Below, one piece after another: positions 9,121-18,144 of a stretch of 64,000 nt of DNA. The stretch's first letter is position 1, and each line of letters opens with the position of its first letter. Source of the DNA: UBA8079 sp965205535. GTDB taxonomy: Bacteria; Pseudomonadota; Alphaproteobacteria; UBA6615. The DNA lies in NCBI GenBank assembly GCA_965205535.1, contig CBDBHH010000005.1:3100001-3164000 (forward strand). The letters are read 5' to 3'. The notes beneath the pieces are model-generated. The model was given only the letters and a program-made list of their open reading frames with translations. It did not search any database and was not told the DNA's origin. A program made the translations under genes and the position numbers.

Positions 9121-10131
9121 ATGGGAATGCTGCTGGACGGCACCTGGCTCGATAATGACGCCACCGCACGGGAAGTCGCGAAAGATGGAAAATTTCAGCG
9201 CTCGGAGAGCCAGTTCCGCAGCTGGGTGACGGTCGACGGCAGCGCCGGGCCGACCGGCGAAGCGGGATTCGCCGCGGAGCCCGGCCGGTATCACCTCTAC
9301 CTTGCGCATACCTGCCCCTGGGCCCATCGCGCACTGATCTTCCGCACGATCAAGGGCCTCGACAGCGCGATCACCGTGTCGCTCGCGCAACCGGGCCGTC
9401 ACGAACAGGGCTGGACCTATGGTGAAAATCCCGATTTCCCGGATTGTCTGCCCGACCATGTGAACGGGTTCGAGCATTTGCATCAGGCCTACACAGCCTC
9501 GAAAGATGACTACACCGGCAAGGTCACGGTCCCGACCCTTTGGGACAAGCAGACCAACCAGGTGGTGAACAATGAATCGTCCGAGATCATCCGGATGTTC
9601 AACACGGCCTTCGACGCCTTCACCAACGCGACCGAGGATTACTATCCGGCGGATTTGCGTTCGGAGATCGATGCGATCAACGACGTGATCTATCCCAACA
9701 TCAACAACGGGGTTTATCGCGCCGGTTTCGCATCGTCCCAGGAAGCCTATGAAGAGGCGGTCGTGGCGATGTTCGAGACCCTCGACGACCTCGAGGAACG
9801 TCTTGGAAAACAACGCTATCTGGTCGGCGACCGCCTGACCGAGGCGGACTGGCGGCTGTGGGTCACTCTGATCCGTTTCGACGCCTGCTATGTGGGTGCA
9901 TTCAAGTGCAATATCCGGCGGATTGCGGACTATCCGAACCTGACCAATTACACCCGCGAGCTGTATCAAATTCCGGGCATCGCCGAGACCTTCAGCTTCG
10001 ACTACGCGAAAATGAACTATTACGGCATCGAGCGGGTGAACCCGAACGGCATCATTCCCGTCGGACCGGAAGACCAGGAAGGCTTCTACGGCGCGCCGCA
10101 TGATCGCGACCGCTTCCCGGCCGCCGGATAG
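9121..10131 (+). CDS. yqjG: Glutathionyl-hydroquinone reductase (GST family, YqjG/ECM4 type)
   Basis: Enzymes of this family reduce glutathionyl-hydroquinones to hydroquinones with glutathione. The hallmark CPWAHR motif is present with catalytic Cys65. The length (336 aa) and the helical C-terminal GST domain (from about residue 175, with VGDRLTEADWRLWVTL) fit the family. A strong AAAGGAGA ribosome binding site supports the start. It sits between an extradiol-type dioxygenase and a CMD-family protein and is probably co-transcribed with them, so a role in quinone or chlorinated-phenol detoxification alongside ring cleavage is a reasonable inference. Confidence 0.92.
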   Translation: MGMLLDGTWLDNDATAREVAKDGKFQRSESQFRSWVTVDGSAGPTGEAGFAAEPGRYHLYLAHTCPWAHRALIFRTIKGLDSAITVSLAQPGRHEQGWTYGENPDFPDCLPDHVNGFEHLHQAYTASKDDYTGKVTVPTLWDKQTNQVVNNESSEIIRMFNTAFDAFTNATEDYYPADLRSEIDAINDVIYPNINNGVYRAGFASSQEAYEEAVVAMFETLDDLEERLGKQRYLVGDRLTEADWRLWVTLIRFDACYVGAFKCNIRRIADYPNLTNYTRELYQIPGIAETFSFDYAKMNYYGIERVNPNGIIPVGPEDQEGFYGAPHDRDRFPAAG

Positions 10132-10142
10132 GGAGAGGGACC

Positions 10143-10535
10143 GTGATCGACAAGGACCTGTTCGAGAAAGGCCTGAAAATTCGCCGCGAGGTCATGGGAG
10201 ACGCGCGGGTAGATTCCTCGATGGGCAATCTGGATGACTTCAACCGTGATTTCATGGAGGAGTTCATCACCGAGATCGGCTGGGGTGCTGTCTGGGGGCG
10301 GGATGGCCTGAGCCGCAAGCAACGCAGTCTCCTCAATCTCGGCATGCTCGCGGCGCTCGGCCGGATGAACGAGTTTGAGGGCCATTTCCGCGGTGCGATC
10401 CGCAATGGATTAACCCGCGAAGAACTCCGCGAAGCGTTGTACCAGATCGCGTTGTATTGCGGCGCACCCGCGGGCATGGAGGCGTTCCGTGCGGCCGCGA
10501 AGGTGCTCAAAGAGGAAGAGGCCGCGTCGGACTAG
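10143..10535 (+). CDS. Carboxymuconolactone decarboxylase family protein
   Basis: This small helical protein of 130 residues belongs to the CMD/AhpD-like family. The central GLSRKQRSLLNLGMLAALGR and the GLTREELREAL segment match 4-carboxymuconolactone decarboxylase (PcaC) forms, which lack the CxxC of AhpD. The start is a GTG with GGAGAGGG upstream, 11 bases after the reductase stop. It is the last gene of the three-gene run starting at 8531 and converges with the DUF4197 gene. A PcaC-like decarboxylase role in aromatic catabolism is plausible, but no other protocatechuate genes lie in the window. Confidence 0.85.
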   Translation: MIDKDLFEKGLKIRREVMGDARVDSSMGNLDDFNRDFMEEFITEIGWGAVWGRDGLSRKQRSLLNLGMLAALGRMNEFEGHFRGAIRNGLTREELREALYQIALYCGAPAGMEAFRAAAKVLKEEEAASD

Positions 10536-10549
10536 GCGCTAGCCGGCAT

Positions 10550-11290
10550 CTACTTGCCGAAGACCTTCTTAAGCAATTCCGTCGACTGCTTGGCCGGGTT
10601 TTGCCGGATCGCGGCTTCCTCCTGCGCCAGGTACAGGAACAATCCCTGCAGCGCGCGTTCAAGTACATGCTGGGTGAGATCGGCCTTTACGTCGGGCACG
10701 AACGGGACGGCCTTGTACCTCCCGATCGCCTGATCATAGGCGCGCACCGCGCCGACCTCGGCCAGGCTTGAATCGACAATCGGTTTCATCCGGGTGATCA
10801 GGGGCGACGACATGGTGCGCTCCAGGTAGCGTGTCGCCGCGTCATCGGGGCCGTTGAAGATTTCACGCACATCGTCCCAGGTCATCTCGTCGATGGCCTG
10901 CCAGAACACGGCCTGCGCTTCGGGTGACGCCGCTTCTGCTGCCCGGTTCAAGCGAAGCTCCAGGTCATCGGTCATGGATGACAAGCCGACCCTCGACAAT
11001 GTGCTCTGCACCCTTTGCAAGCTATCGGGCAGGGGTATGTGGATGGCGGGATCGCCATTAAAACCGTCGGTTGCGCCGACCTGACCCACGACCCTTTCGG
11101 CCCCGACCTTCAGGGCCTCGCGCAGGCCGGCGCCGATATCGGAATCACTGAGCTGCTGGCTGTTCTGGCCACCGGGGACTTTTTGGAGAAGTTCCTTCCC
11201 ACGCTTAAGGAAATCCATCTGCGCGTGAGCCATCTCGTTCGAGAAGACCAGTAATACGACGACGAGGAGGCAACGAAGTAGGGAGGTCAT
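10550..11290 (-). CDS. DUF4197 domain-containing exported protein
   Basis: A signal peptide is visible (hydrophobic core LLVVVLLVF, cleavage after AHA near residue 23). The mature part matches DUF4197: SDIGAGLREALKVGAERVV, a DPAIHIPLPDSLQ segment, and a C-terminal region with GLFLYLAQEEAAIRQNPA. It is probably periplasmic. Its biochemical role is unknown. It stands alone, convergent with the CMD gene and divergent from the pentapeptide-repeat gene. Confidence 0.85.
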   Translation of the reverse strand: MTSLLRCLLVVVLLVFSNEMAHAQMDFLKRGKELLQKVPGGQNSQQLSDSDIGAGLREALKVGAERVVGQVGATDGFNGDPAIHIPLPDSLQRVQSTLSRVGLSSMTDDLELRLNRAAEAASPEAQAVFWQAIDEMTWDDVREIFNGPDDAATRYLERTMSSPLITRMKPIVDSSLAEVGAVRAYDQAIGRYKAVPFVPDVKADLTQHVLERALQGLFLYLAQEEAAIRQNPAKQSTELLKKVFGK

Positions 11291-11486
11291 GCTTGAATCT
11301 TCCGGTTTTGCAGGGATACGCCACCCTAGCGCCTATTGTGACGATCGCCCAACATACGATTGCACCGCGCTGAGGGCATGTTTTCGCGGTGTTTCCGGGT
11401 CGGGTCCCGACATGCCTCCTGAACGGTCCGTTAATCATTCTCGTCTAGTCTCGTGAGAGTAGAAACCCTTGCTGTGGATACGGCTT

Positions 11487-12833
11487 ATGCGGAAGCTGGA
11501 AATTCCGGAAATCATCAAAATGCACATTCTCTGGGTCAAAGGCCTGAAGGGTGGGCAACCTGCTGATTTGTCTTTGCGTGATCTCCGCAACTACAAGCTC
11601 GACCGGGTCAATCTAAAGAAGGCCAAGCTCGCCGGTGCAAACATGACGAATTGCTCGATCCGGCAGGCCGACCTCAGTTTCTGCGACATGTTCTCGGTAA
11701 TGCTCGACGGGGCGAACCTGTCACAATCCAAGCTCGACAATTCCGACTTGCGCGGCGCCAATCTACGCGGAGTTATTCTCGAGGGTGCGAGCCTTGTCGG
11801 AACGGATCTTCGTGGCGGCGCGCTTATGCTGGGCGGAGACGCTGCCGAAGCGGCATTGACCAATGCGGTTCTCGATCACGCCAATCTCGACAACGCGAAT
11901 ATCTCGGGCGCCGACCTGACGGGCTCGTCGATGAATCACAGCAGCATGCGCGGCGCCAAGATGGAAGGAACCAACCTTTCAAACGGCAAGATGCGCGGCT
12001 CGAACCTCGACGGGGCTGTCCTCAAGGGCGCGAATTTGAGCAAGACCAATCTCAATGGCGCGAGCCTCGTTGGCGCGGACCTGACGGGGGTTGTCCTCGA
12101 CGGAACGGACCTCACGAATGCCGATCTGAATGACGCCAATCTCGAGGGTGTCGATCTCGGTGGGGCGAATGTGACGGGGGCGAATATTTCACGCCCTACG
12201 TCAGAATTCCCGGCCGATATTCAGCTCATCCTCAAGCAGCATTTCGAATGGATCGAAAGTGGCGGGCAGACCGGCGCCCGCGCGGACCTGACCAACAGCG
12301 ACATCGAACGCATTGATCTTCCCGAAGAAGATATGAGTGGCGCGGTTCTCAAGGGCACCATGATGAACGGTGCAAATTTGCGGTCCTGCCGTTTTGTCAT
12401 GACAGAGATGTCGGGGTCCAAACTGGCCGGGGCCGACCTTTCGGACGCATTGCTGGAGGGCGCCAATTTGGAAGCCGCCGACTTGCGGGGAGCGAATCTC
12501 CAGGGCGCACGGCTTCTCGCCGTAGAGCTGAAAGATGCATCGGGTGAGAAGACCGGTCGCCTCTGGCCGGCCAACCTGACCGGTGCAAACCTGGCGGGTA
12601 CCAACCTGAGTGATGCCGATCTCGGCAACGCGCGGCTGAACAACGTCGATTTGCGGGGTGCCGACCTCAGTGGTGCGAATCTCAGCAACGCCGACCTCGA
12701 CGGCGCAATGATTGCCGATGCGAACTTCTCGGACGCCAATCTTGAGAATGCACAAATGGACAATGTCGATCGCGACGCGGGACCTGGCGAAGAATCCGAG
12801 CCCGAGCAGCTCGATGTTGCCGTCGGGACATAG
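11487..12833 (+). CDS. Pentapeptide-repeat protein
   Basis: Nearly the whole protein consists of A(N/D)LxX repeats that fold as a right-handed four-sided helix. There are two blocks, about residues 25-235 and 265-430, split by a non-repeat linker near 240-262 (FPADIQLILKQHFEWI). A short helical N-terminus precedes the first block and an acidic tail follows the last. There is no signal peptide, so it is probably cytosolic. I chose the ATG at 11487; a TTG at 11469 in the same frame has GAGAG upstream and would add six residues. Such proteins act as scaffolds or, in Qnr/MfpA, as DNA mimics; nothing here decides between these. Confidence 0.85.
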   Translation: MRKLEIPEIIKMHILWVKGLKGGQPADLSLRDLRNYKLDRVNLKKAKLAGANMTNCSIRQADLSFCDMFSVMLDGANLSQSKLDNSDLRGANLRGVILEGASLVGTDLRGGALMLGGDAAEAALTNAVLDHANLDNANISGADLTGSSMNHSSMRGAKMEGTNLSNGKMRGSNLDGAVLKGANLSKTNLNGASLVGADLTGVVLDGTDLTNADLNDANLEGVDLGGANVTGANISRPTSEFPADIQLILKQHFEWIESGGQTGARADLTNSDIERIDLPEEDMSGAVLKGTMMNGANLRSCRFVMTEMSGSKLAGADLSDALLEGANLEAADLRGANLQGARLLAVELKDASGEKTGRLWPANLTGANLAGTNLSDADLGNARLNNVDLRGADLSGANLSNADLDGAMIADANFSDANLENAQMDNVDRDAGPGEESEPEQLDVAVGT

Positions 12834-12909
12834 CCGCGCATCACGGTGTCGATAGCCTGTGACTTGACGACAGGCCACGCAAATCCCGCTGTCCGGCTTC
12901 GCCGAAAAT

Positions 12910-13152
12910 TCAGGTAAATGCTTTAAACGTGATGGTCGTGAAAGTGTCGGCGACGCCGGACAATGTCTGGATATTGCTGGTCACGAAATGCCCGATATCG
13001 GTGTCGTCGGCGAGATAGCACTTCATCAGCAAATCGAACTGGCCCGAGGTTGAGTAGACCTCGGAGACCTGATCGATACTCAACGCGGCTTCGTCGGCCA
13101 CGTCATACGCGCGGCCGAGTTCGCATTTCACCTGAACAAAGATCGTCTGCAT
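12910..13152 (-). CDS. Lrp/AsnC ligand-binding domain protein (stand-alone RAM domain)
   Basis: This is an 80-residue protein equal to the C-terminal effector domain of Lrp/AsnC regulators, with no helix-turn-helix. The beta-alpha-beta-beta-alpha-beta pattern is visible: QTIFVQVKC, a helix with DEAALSIDQV, then VYSTSGQFDLLMKCYL and a helix ending in VADTFTTITF. Such stand-alone domains probably sense amino acids or pair with full-length Lrp proteins. It follows the helicase gene on the same strand after 35 bases and may share its transcript. Confidence 0.85.
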   Translation of the reverse strand: MQTIFVQVKCELGRAYDVADEAALSIDQVSEVYSTSGQFDLLMKCYLADDTDIGHFVTSNIQTLSGVADTFTTITFKAFT

Positions 13153-13187
13153 CACACTATCGTTTGTTGCGGAAGCGTGTTGAAAGT

Positions 13188-14708
13188 CTAGCGCAAAAGA
13201 AACGCCGGTGTTTCATCATTCCCGAAAGCCGGCGCACCGTCATCGTCATGATCATCGTCACGCTTGCGCGGGGGTTTTGCCGGCGCATCGCGTGATGTAT
13301 CGCTGCGCACTGGTTCGCGGGCCTCTCGCGGTTCACGTGCCTTACGCGGCGCGCGCGGTTTGCGTGGCTCGCGGGCTTCTTCGGTTTCCTGGGCCTCGGA
13401 TTCACCGTCGGTCTGGCTTTCCGGTGCAGCCTTGCGTCGGCTGCGTCGGCGGCGCCTTGGCTTTTCGGGTTTCTCTTCCGGCTTCTCCGAACCCTGGGCG
13501 TCATGCTCTGTGGGGGCCTCTGAAGCGTCGGTCGGTTCGTCGGTCGGTTCGTCGGTCGGTTTTTCGCTTTCGGTTTTGTCGGCGGACGCGGCGGCGCCGA
13601 TCGGCGGGATCGGCTTGCCCAACAACCGTTCGACCCCACCCAGGAATTTGGAATCGTCGCGCGTGGCCAGCGTGTAGGCGTGGCCTTCATTACCGGCGCG
13701 GCCGGTGCGGCCGATCCGGTGGATATAATCTTCGGCGTGCATGGGCACGTCGAAATTGAAGACGTGGCTCATATTCGGGATGTCGAGCCCGCGCGCGGCG
13801 ACATCACTGGCCACGAGCAGTTCGATCTCGCCGTCACGGAACTTCGCCAGCGTTTCCATGCGGGCGCTCTGATGCATGTCGCCATGGAGCCCGGCAGCAT
13901 TGAATCCGTGGGACCGCAGGGATTTCTCCAGGGTCGAAACATCACGCTTGCGGTTACAGAACACGATCGCGTTCTTGACGTTGCTCTCCCGGATCAGCTT
14001 GCGCAGTGCGGCGCGCTTTTCCTTGAAGCCGCCGCTGACCCGAAGCAGGCCCTGGGTGACGGTTTCGGCAGCAGAAGCCTGCGCATCGACCTGAACCGTT
14101 CGCGGGTTCATCATGTAGGCGTCCGTCAACCGTTTGATTTCTGACGGCATGGTCGCAGAGAACATTGCGGTCTGCCGAATTTGCGGGAGGAGCTTGATGA
14201 TGCGTTCGACGTCGGGAATGAAACCCATATCCAGCATCCGGTCGGCTTCGTCGACGACCAGCACGCGGATATCCGCGAGCAGGACCTTGCCGCGCTCGAA
14301 GTGATCGAGCAGGCGCCCTGGTGTTGCGATCAGTACATCGACCCCGCGGTCGAGTTTGTCTTCCTGGTCTGAAAACGACACGCCGCCGATCAGCAGCGCC
14401 ATGCTCAGTTTGTGGTTCTTGCCATAGACTTCAAAATTTTCAGCGACCTGTGCCGCAAGTTCGCGTGTCGGTTCGAGGATAAGGCTGCGTGGCATCCGCG
14501 CCCGCGCCCGTCCGGTGGAGAGAATTTCGATCATCGGCAGAGTAAAGCTCGCCGTTTTGCCGGTGCCCGTCTGGGCAATGCCGATGATGTCGCGTCCCAT
14601 CAACAGATGGGGAATGGCTTCCGCCTGGATCGGTGTGGGATTCTCATAACCCGCCGATCCAATCGCGTCTAATAGTGGGTCGCTGAGACCCATTTCACTA
14701 AATTTCAT
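13188..14708 (-). CDS. rhlE: DEAD-box ATP-dependent RNA helicase, RhlE type
   Basis: This 506-residue helicase has all the core motifs: Q motif (NPTPIQ), Walker A AQTGTGKT, PTRELA, TPGRLLDH, VVDEADRMLD, SAT, and HRIGRTGRAG at about residue 335. It opens directly with MKFSEMGLSDPLL, which fixes the start although the frame stays open further upstream. After about residue 375 there is a long disordered tail rich in Glu, Pro, Lys and Arg. Its DNA contains a 12-base tandem repeat at about 13531-13562 that encodes PTDE units. The tail probably binds RNA or partners. Likely roles are ribosome assembly and mRNA turnover. Confidence 0.93.
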   Translation of the reverse strand: MKFSEMGLSDPLLDAIGSAGYENPTPIQAEAIPHLLMGRDIIGIAQTGTGKTASFTLPMIEILSTGRARARMPRSLILEPTRELAAQVAENFEVYGKNHKLSMALLIGGVSFSDQEDKLDRGVDVLIATPGRLLDHFERGKVLLADIRVLVVDEADRMLDMGFIPDVERIIKLLPQIRQTAMFSATMPSEIKRLTDAYMMNPRTVQVDAQASAAETVTQGLLRVSGGFKEKRAALRKLIRESNVKNAIVFCNRKRDVSTLEKSLRSHGFNAAGLHGDMHQSARMETLAKFRDGEIELLVASDVAARGLDIPNMSHVFNFDVPMHAEDYIHRIGRTGRAGNEGHAYTLATRDDSKFLGGVERLLGKPIPPIGAAASADKTESEKPTDEPTDEPTDASEAPTEHDAQGSEKPEEKPEKPRRRRRSRRKAAPESQTDGESEAQETEEAREPRKPRAPRKAREPREAREPVRSDTSRDAPAKPPRKRDDDHDDDGAPAFGNDETPAFLLR

Positions 14709-14833
14709 ATTGCTCGTCTGTGTTGAAATCGCGCGATAGCGCGTGTTGGGCGGAAAATGGCCGCGCGGCGCCGGAAAGTCCAGTAATTCCATTGGCTGTT
14801 GCATGGATGAGGCGATTCTGAAAGAAGGACGTG

Positions 14834-16852
14834 ATGGACGATCCCCGCAGTGATCTGGACAATATTGTCGCCGACGCCCGGCAGAGGCACCGCGATGGCG
14901 AACTCGACGAGGCCGCGCGACTATACGATTCTGTCCTGGAAACGGATCCCGAGAATACCGAAGCCCTGCACCTGAAGGGGATCCTGCTGGCGCAGTCCGG
15001 GGCGGGGGAAGAAGGGCTGGCCTTTCTTGAGAAAGCCGCTGGACTGGCGCCGGAGGACGGCCGGGTTCTTGCCAACCTGGCCAAGTTGCGTCTGGACCTC
15101 GGCGATGTTGCCGGCGCCGTGGCGGACTATGAGACCGCACGCGTGCAAGACCTGGACGATACGCTCGTCGAGTTCAATCTCGCCGGCGCGCTGGCGCTTG
15201 CCGGTCGTCTGGATGACGCGATCGGACATCTGGAGCATGCGCGCAAGCTTTCTCCCGACCATGCGCATGTGCTCGCCAATCTGGGCAATCTCTACCGGCA
15301 GACCGACCGGCTCGGGCCGTCACGCGAAACTCTGGAAGCCGCGATCCAAGCCGCACCGGACGATCCGGAAGTCCAGCATAGCCTCGGCGTGACGCTGGCA
15401 GCGCTCCACGATTACGAAGCGGCGGCTGCGCGATTTCGCCAGGCCCTGAAGCTCGATCCCGGATTTGTGCGCGCTGCGGCGCAGCTCTTTTATGCAACGC
15501 TATACGCCTGCGACTGGTCGGATCACGCCAAACTAACCGCAAACTTCGAGCGGCTGCTCGACGCGGACCCGGACATCCTGGCCGAGTTGTCACCGCTGAT
15601 CGCGCTCTATCTGCCATTCGCGCAAACAGCACTAAATCGGGTGAGTGCTGCGCGAGTTTCTGTTTTGCGCAACTCTGTCGTCGTTCGCGACGATGCGTTC
15701 TCCACCGACGCCAGGCGCGAGGGTGCGCCACTTCGGGTTGGCTATCTGTCAGCCGATCTCGGTCAGCACCCCGTGGGGCGTTTGATGGCAGATTTGCTTC
15801 CACGACATGACGAAGTCGCATTCGATGTCACGGCTTTCACGCTCGCCCCACCGGATGGAAGCGAGGTGCAGTCGGCAATATTCAGCGGTGTCGGATCGGT
15901 TGAGGATATTTCGCAAATGTCGGCCGGCGATGCCGCGGCGCGCATCCGCGAAGCCGGGATCGACATCCTGGTGGATCTGGGTGGGTACACGCGCGGTGCA
16001 CGGCCCGAGATACTGGCCGCGCGTGCGGCACCGCTGCAGATCGGCTGGCTCGGCTATTGCGGGTCGTCCGGCGGTTTGAACGACGTGCTTCTTGCAGACA
16101 ATGTCGTGCTGCCGGAAGCTTCTGCGGAAAGCTTTCCGGAGGCGATCGCTCATCTGCCGGGCACTTTCATGCCCCTGAACCGGTTCGAGGCGGCGTCCGG
16201 GGAGAGGGATAACCGCGTCGACCATGGTCTGCCTGAAGAGAGTTTTGTCTTTTGTGCATTCAACGCGTCACCCAAAATCGATGCGCAGACCTTCGCCGCG
16301 TGGATGGAAATACTCACGCGGGTCGAAGGTTCCGTACTCTGGCTGCGCGAGCATTCTGCGTTGACCTCGCAGAACCTCACCACGGCAGCCCGGGCGGCGG
16401 GTATTGATCCGGCGCGGCTCGTGTTTGCACCGACTGCGCCGGCGATTTCGGATCATCTGGCCCGGCATCGGCATGCAGATCTGTTCCTCGACACCTTCGT
16501 TTACGGCGCGCATTCAACGGCGGCCGACGCGATTGCCCAGGGTGTGCCCGTATTGACCTGCGCGGGCGAAGCCATGCCGGCCCGTGTCGGGGCAAGTCTC
16601 TGCGAGGCGTACGGAATCGATGATCTTGTGGTTGAAAGCGCCGACGAATATGTCGAGAAGGCCGTGGAACTGGCCGGCGCTATGGATCAGCTGACGAATT
16701 ATCGGTCGTCATTGACGATCGCCGTCGAGAACGTGGACGCGGGCAATGGGTTCGTAGGCAAACTCGAACGCGCCTATCAGTTGCTTTGGCGCGCGCGGGA
16801 GACGGGAATGCTGAAACCCGGAGTGCTGGTCCCGACGGAGGGCCCGGAATGA
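14834..16852 (+). CDS. TPR-containing SPINDLY/OGT-type glycosyltransferase (GT41 family)
   Basis: About six tetratricopeptide repeats (residues 15-230, for example DPENTEALHLKGILLAQSG) are followed by a GT41 catalytic region. Its signature segments are RVGYLSADLGQHPVGRL (about residue 300), DILVDLGGYTRGARPEI, IGWLGYCGSSG and DLFLDTFVYGAHSTAADA (about 555). GT41 enzymes transfer GlcNAc or fucose to proteins using a nucleotide sugar; the bacterial donor and targets are mostly unknown. I prefer the ATG at 14834 with AAGAAGGA upstream over the GTG one codon earlier. It is divergent from rhlE and overlaps the downstream hydrolase by four bases. Confidence 0.88.
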   Translation: MDDPRSDLDNIVADARQRHRDGELDEAARLYDSVLETDPENTEALHLKGILLAQSGAGEEGLAFLEKAAGLAPEDGRVLANLAKLRLDLGDVAGAVADYETARVQDLDDTLVEFNLAGALALAGRLDDAIGHLEHARKLSPDHAHVLANLGNLYRQTDRLGPSRETLEAAIQAAPDDPEVQHSLGVTLAALHDYEAAAARFRQALKLDPGFVRAAAQLFYATLYACDWSDHAKLTANFERLLDADPDILAELSPLIALYLPFAQTALNRVSAARVSVLRNSVVVRDDAFSTDARREGAPLRVGYLSADLGQHPVGRLMADLLPRHDEVAFDVTAFTLAPPDGSEVQSAIFSGVGSVEDISQMSAGDAAARIREAGIDILVDLGGYTRGARPEILAARAAPLQIGWLGYCGSSGGLNDVLLADNVVLPEASAESFPEAIAHLPGTFMPLNRFEAASGERDNRVDHGLPEESFVFCAFNASPKIDAQTFAAWMEILTRVEGSVLWLREHSALTSQNLTTAARAAGIDPARLVFAPTAPAISDHLARHRHADLFLDTFVYGAHSTAADAIAQGVPVLTCAGEAMPARVGASLCEAYGIDDLVVESADEYVEKAVELAGAMDQLTNYRSSLTIAVENVDAGNGFVGKLERAYQLLWRARETGMLKPGVLVPTEGPE

Positions 16853-17547
16853 CCGAGAATCTGGTTCTGATCCCCGGATTGCTATGCGATGCGACCCTTT
16901 GGGCCCATCAGAGCGAACATCTTGGCGATATCGCCAATTGCATGGTGGCGGATATCACGGGTGCGGAATCTGTCGATGAACTGGCCGACAGCGTCCTCGC
17001 TGCCGCGCCTGAAACCTTCGCGCTCGCGGGTCTGTCGATGGGCGGGTATGTGGTCCACGCGATCATGCGTCGTGCGCCCAAACGGGTGACCAGGCTGGCC
17101 CTGATCGACACGTCCGCGCGGGCGGATACAGAAGACCAACTGGTCCGCCGGCGTCAGCTGATCGACATGACCCGGTACGGAAAATTTCGCGGGGTCACCG
17201 ACCGCCTGTTGCCGATCCTTGTGCACGAGGCGCGTCTGGCCGACACAGAATTAACAGGTAAAATTAAAAAAATGTCGGAACATGTTGGTTCTGAAGGATT
17301 TAGTAGGCAGCAAAACGCGATCATGGGGCGCCCGGACAGCCGCCCATTTCTGATCGAGTATGGCGTTCCCACAATGGTCATGTGCGGGCGACAGGACGCG
17401 CTCACGCCGCTCGAGCACAGCCAGGAAATGGCCGCCGCCATTCCCGGCGCACGCCTCGCCGTGATCGAGGATTGCGGACATCTGTCGACGATGGAGCGGC
17501 CCCAGGCGGCCACGGCGCTGATGCGCCAGTGGCTGACCTACGATTAA
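16849..17547 (+). CDS. Alpha/beta hydrolase
   Basis: This 232-residue esterase-like protein has the nucleophile elbow GLSMGG (about residue 60), an acid in CGRQDALTP and His in DCGHLSTMERP. The oxyanion region IPGLLCD sits at the N-terminus, and there is a small cap between strands 6 and 7. The ATG overlaps the stop of the glycosyltransferase (ATGA), so the two are translationally coupled. The substrate is unknown. Confidence 0.87.
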   Translation: MTENLVLIPGLLCDATLWAHQSEHLGDIANCMVADITGAESVDELADSVLAAAPETFALAGLSMGGYVVHAIMRRAPKRVTRLALIDTSARADTEDQLVRRRQLIDMTRYGKFRGVTDRLLPILVHEARLADTELTGKIKKMSEHVGSEGFSRQQNAIMGRPDSRPFLIEYGVPTMVMCGRQDALTPLEHSQEMAAAIPGARLAVIEDCGHLSTMERPQAATALMRQWLTYD

Positions 17548-17553
17548 GTCCGA

Positions 17554-18144
17554 TCAGGTCGCGGGCAACGGTGGATCACCAGCCGACTGGTCGTGGGGGC
17601 TCTGGCCCGGAAACAGTGCCGCGGTGAGTTGGAATAACATGTCGTCGAATGTGTCGCTGCCGGCAGCGCCCACGTCGCTGGCCCGCACAATGGCGTGGCT
17701 CACATAAATGTCCGTCGAACAGAATGCGCCCATCAGGGTCAGCTCGCCGTTTGCAGATGCGCTTGTTTTGGGGCCATCTCCCGGCGCGCACAATTCACCC
17801 GGATCGTTGATTGCTTGCGGGTTGAAGGCGAGGACAACCCGGTACGGACGGCTGGGGTCCGGGTTCTCGGGATTGATCGCGTAGTTGATCGGGACACCGA
17901 ACGAGCTCTTGTTCATGGCCGTGATGACAGCCTTTTCCAGTTCTGCCGGGGCTGGGGCGAAAGGGTTTCCCACGATGACGACCTGCATTTGACGGTCGCC
18001 GCCGCCGGCGGCCGAGGCATCGATCGGATCATAGTGAATGGCATGATCGACGCGCGACACGGTGACGCCGGTGCACGCGGTTAATGCCGTCATCGCGATG
18101 GCGGTCAGGGGCAGTTTTACGGAAAAACGAGGCTTGCTGGTCAT
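17554..18144 (-). CDS. Putative lipoprotein of unknown function
   Basis: The N-terminus is a lipoprotein signal: MTSKPRFSVKLPLTAIAM leading into LTAC, with the lipidated Cys at about residue 24. The mature part is about 170 residues and includes VVIVGNPFAPAPAELEKAV and PYRVVLAFNPQ. I do not recognise the domain. It is convergent with the alpha/beta hydrolase (6-base gap) and stands alone. Membrane anchoring in the periplasm is the only firm inference. Confidence 0.8.
   Translation of the reverse strand: MTSKPRFSVKLPLTAIAMTALTACTGVTVSRVDHAIHYDPIDASAAGGGDRQMQVVIVGNPFAPAPAELEKAVITAMNKSSFGVPINYAINPENPDPSRPYRVVLAFNPQAINDPGELCAPGDGPKTSASANGELTLMGAFCSTDIYVSHAIVRASDVGAAGSDTFDDMLFQLTAALFPGQSPHDQSAGDPPLPAT

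Noticed and set aside
9088..10101. 337-codon open frame opposite the hydroquinone reductase
   Set aside because: Shadow of a gene with a clear catalytic motif and ribosome binding site on the plus strand.
11580..12780. Possible DNA tandem array or CRISPR-like repeat
   Set aside because: The periodic 15-base pattern is explained by pentapeptide repeats in a coding sequence; there are no constant repeats with variable spacers.
14709..15140. Upstream extension of the rhlE frame
   Set aside because: The extra 144 codons are Arg/Pro-rich, overlap the divergent glycosyltransferase gene, and precede a typical helicase N-terminus.
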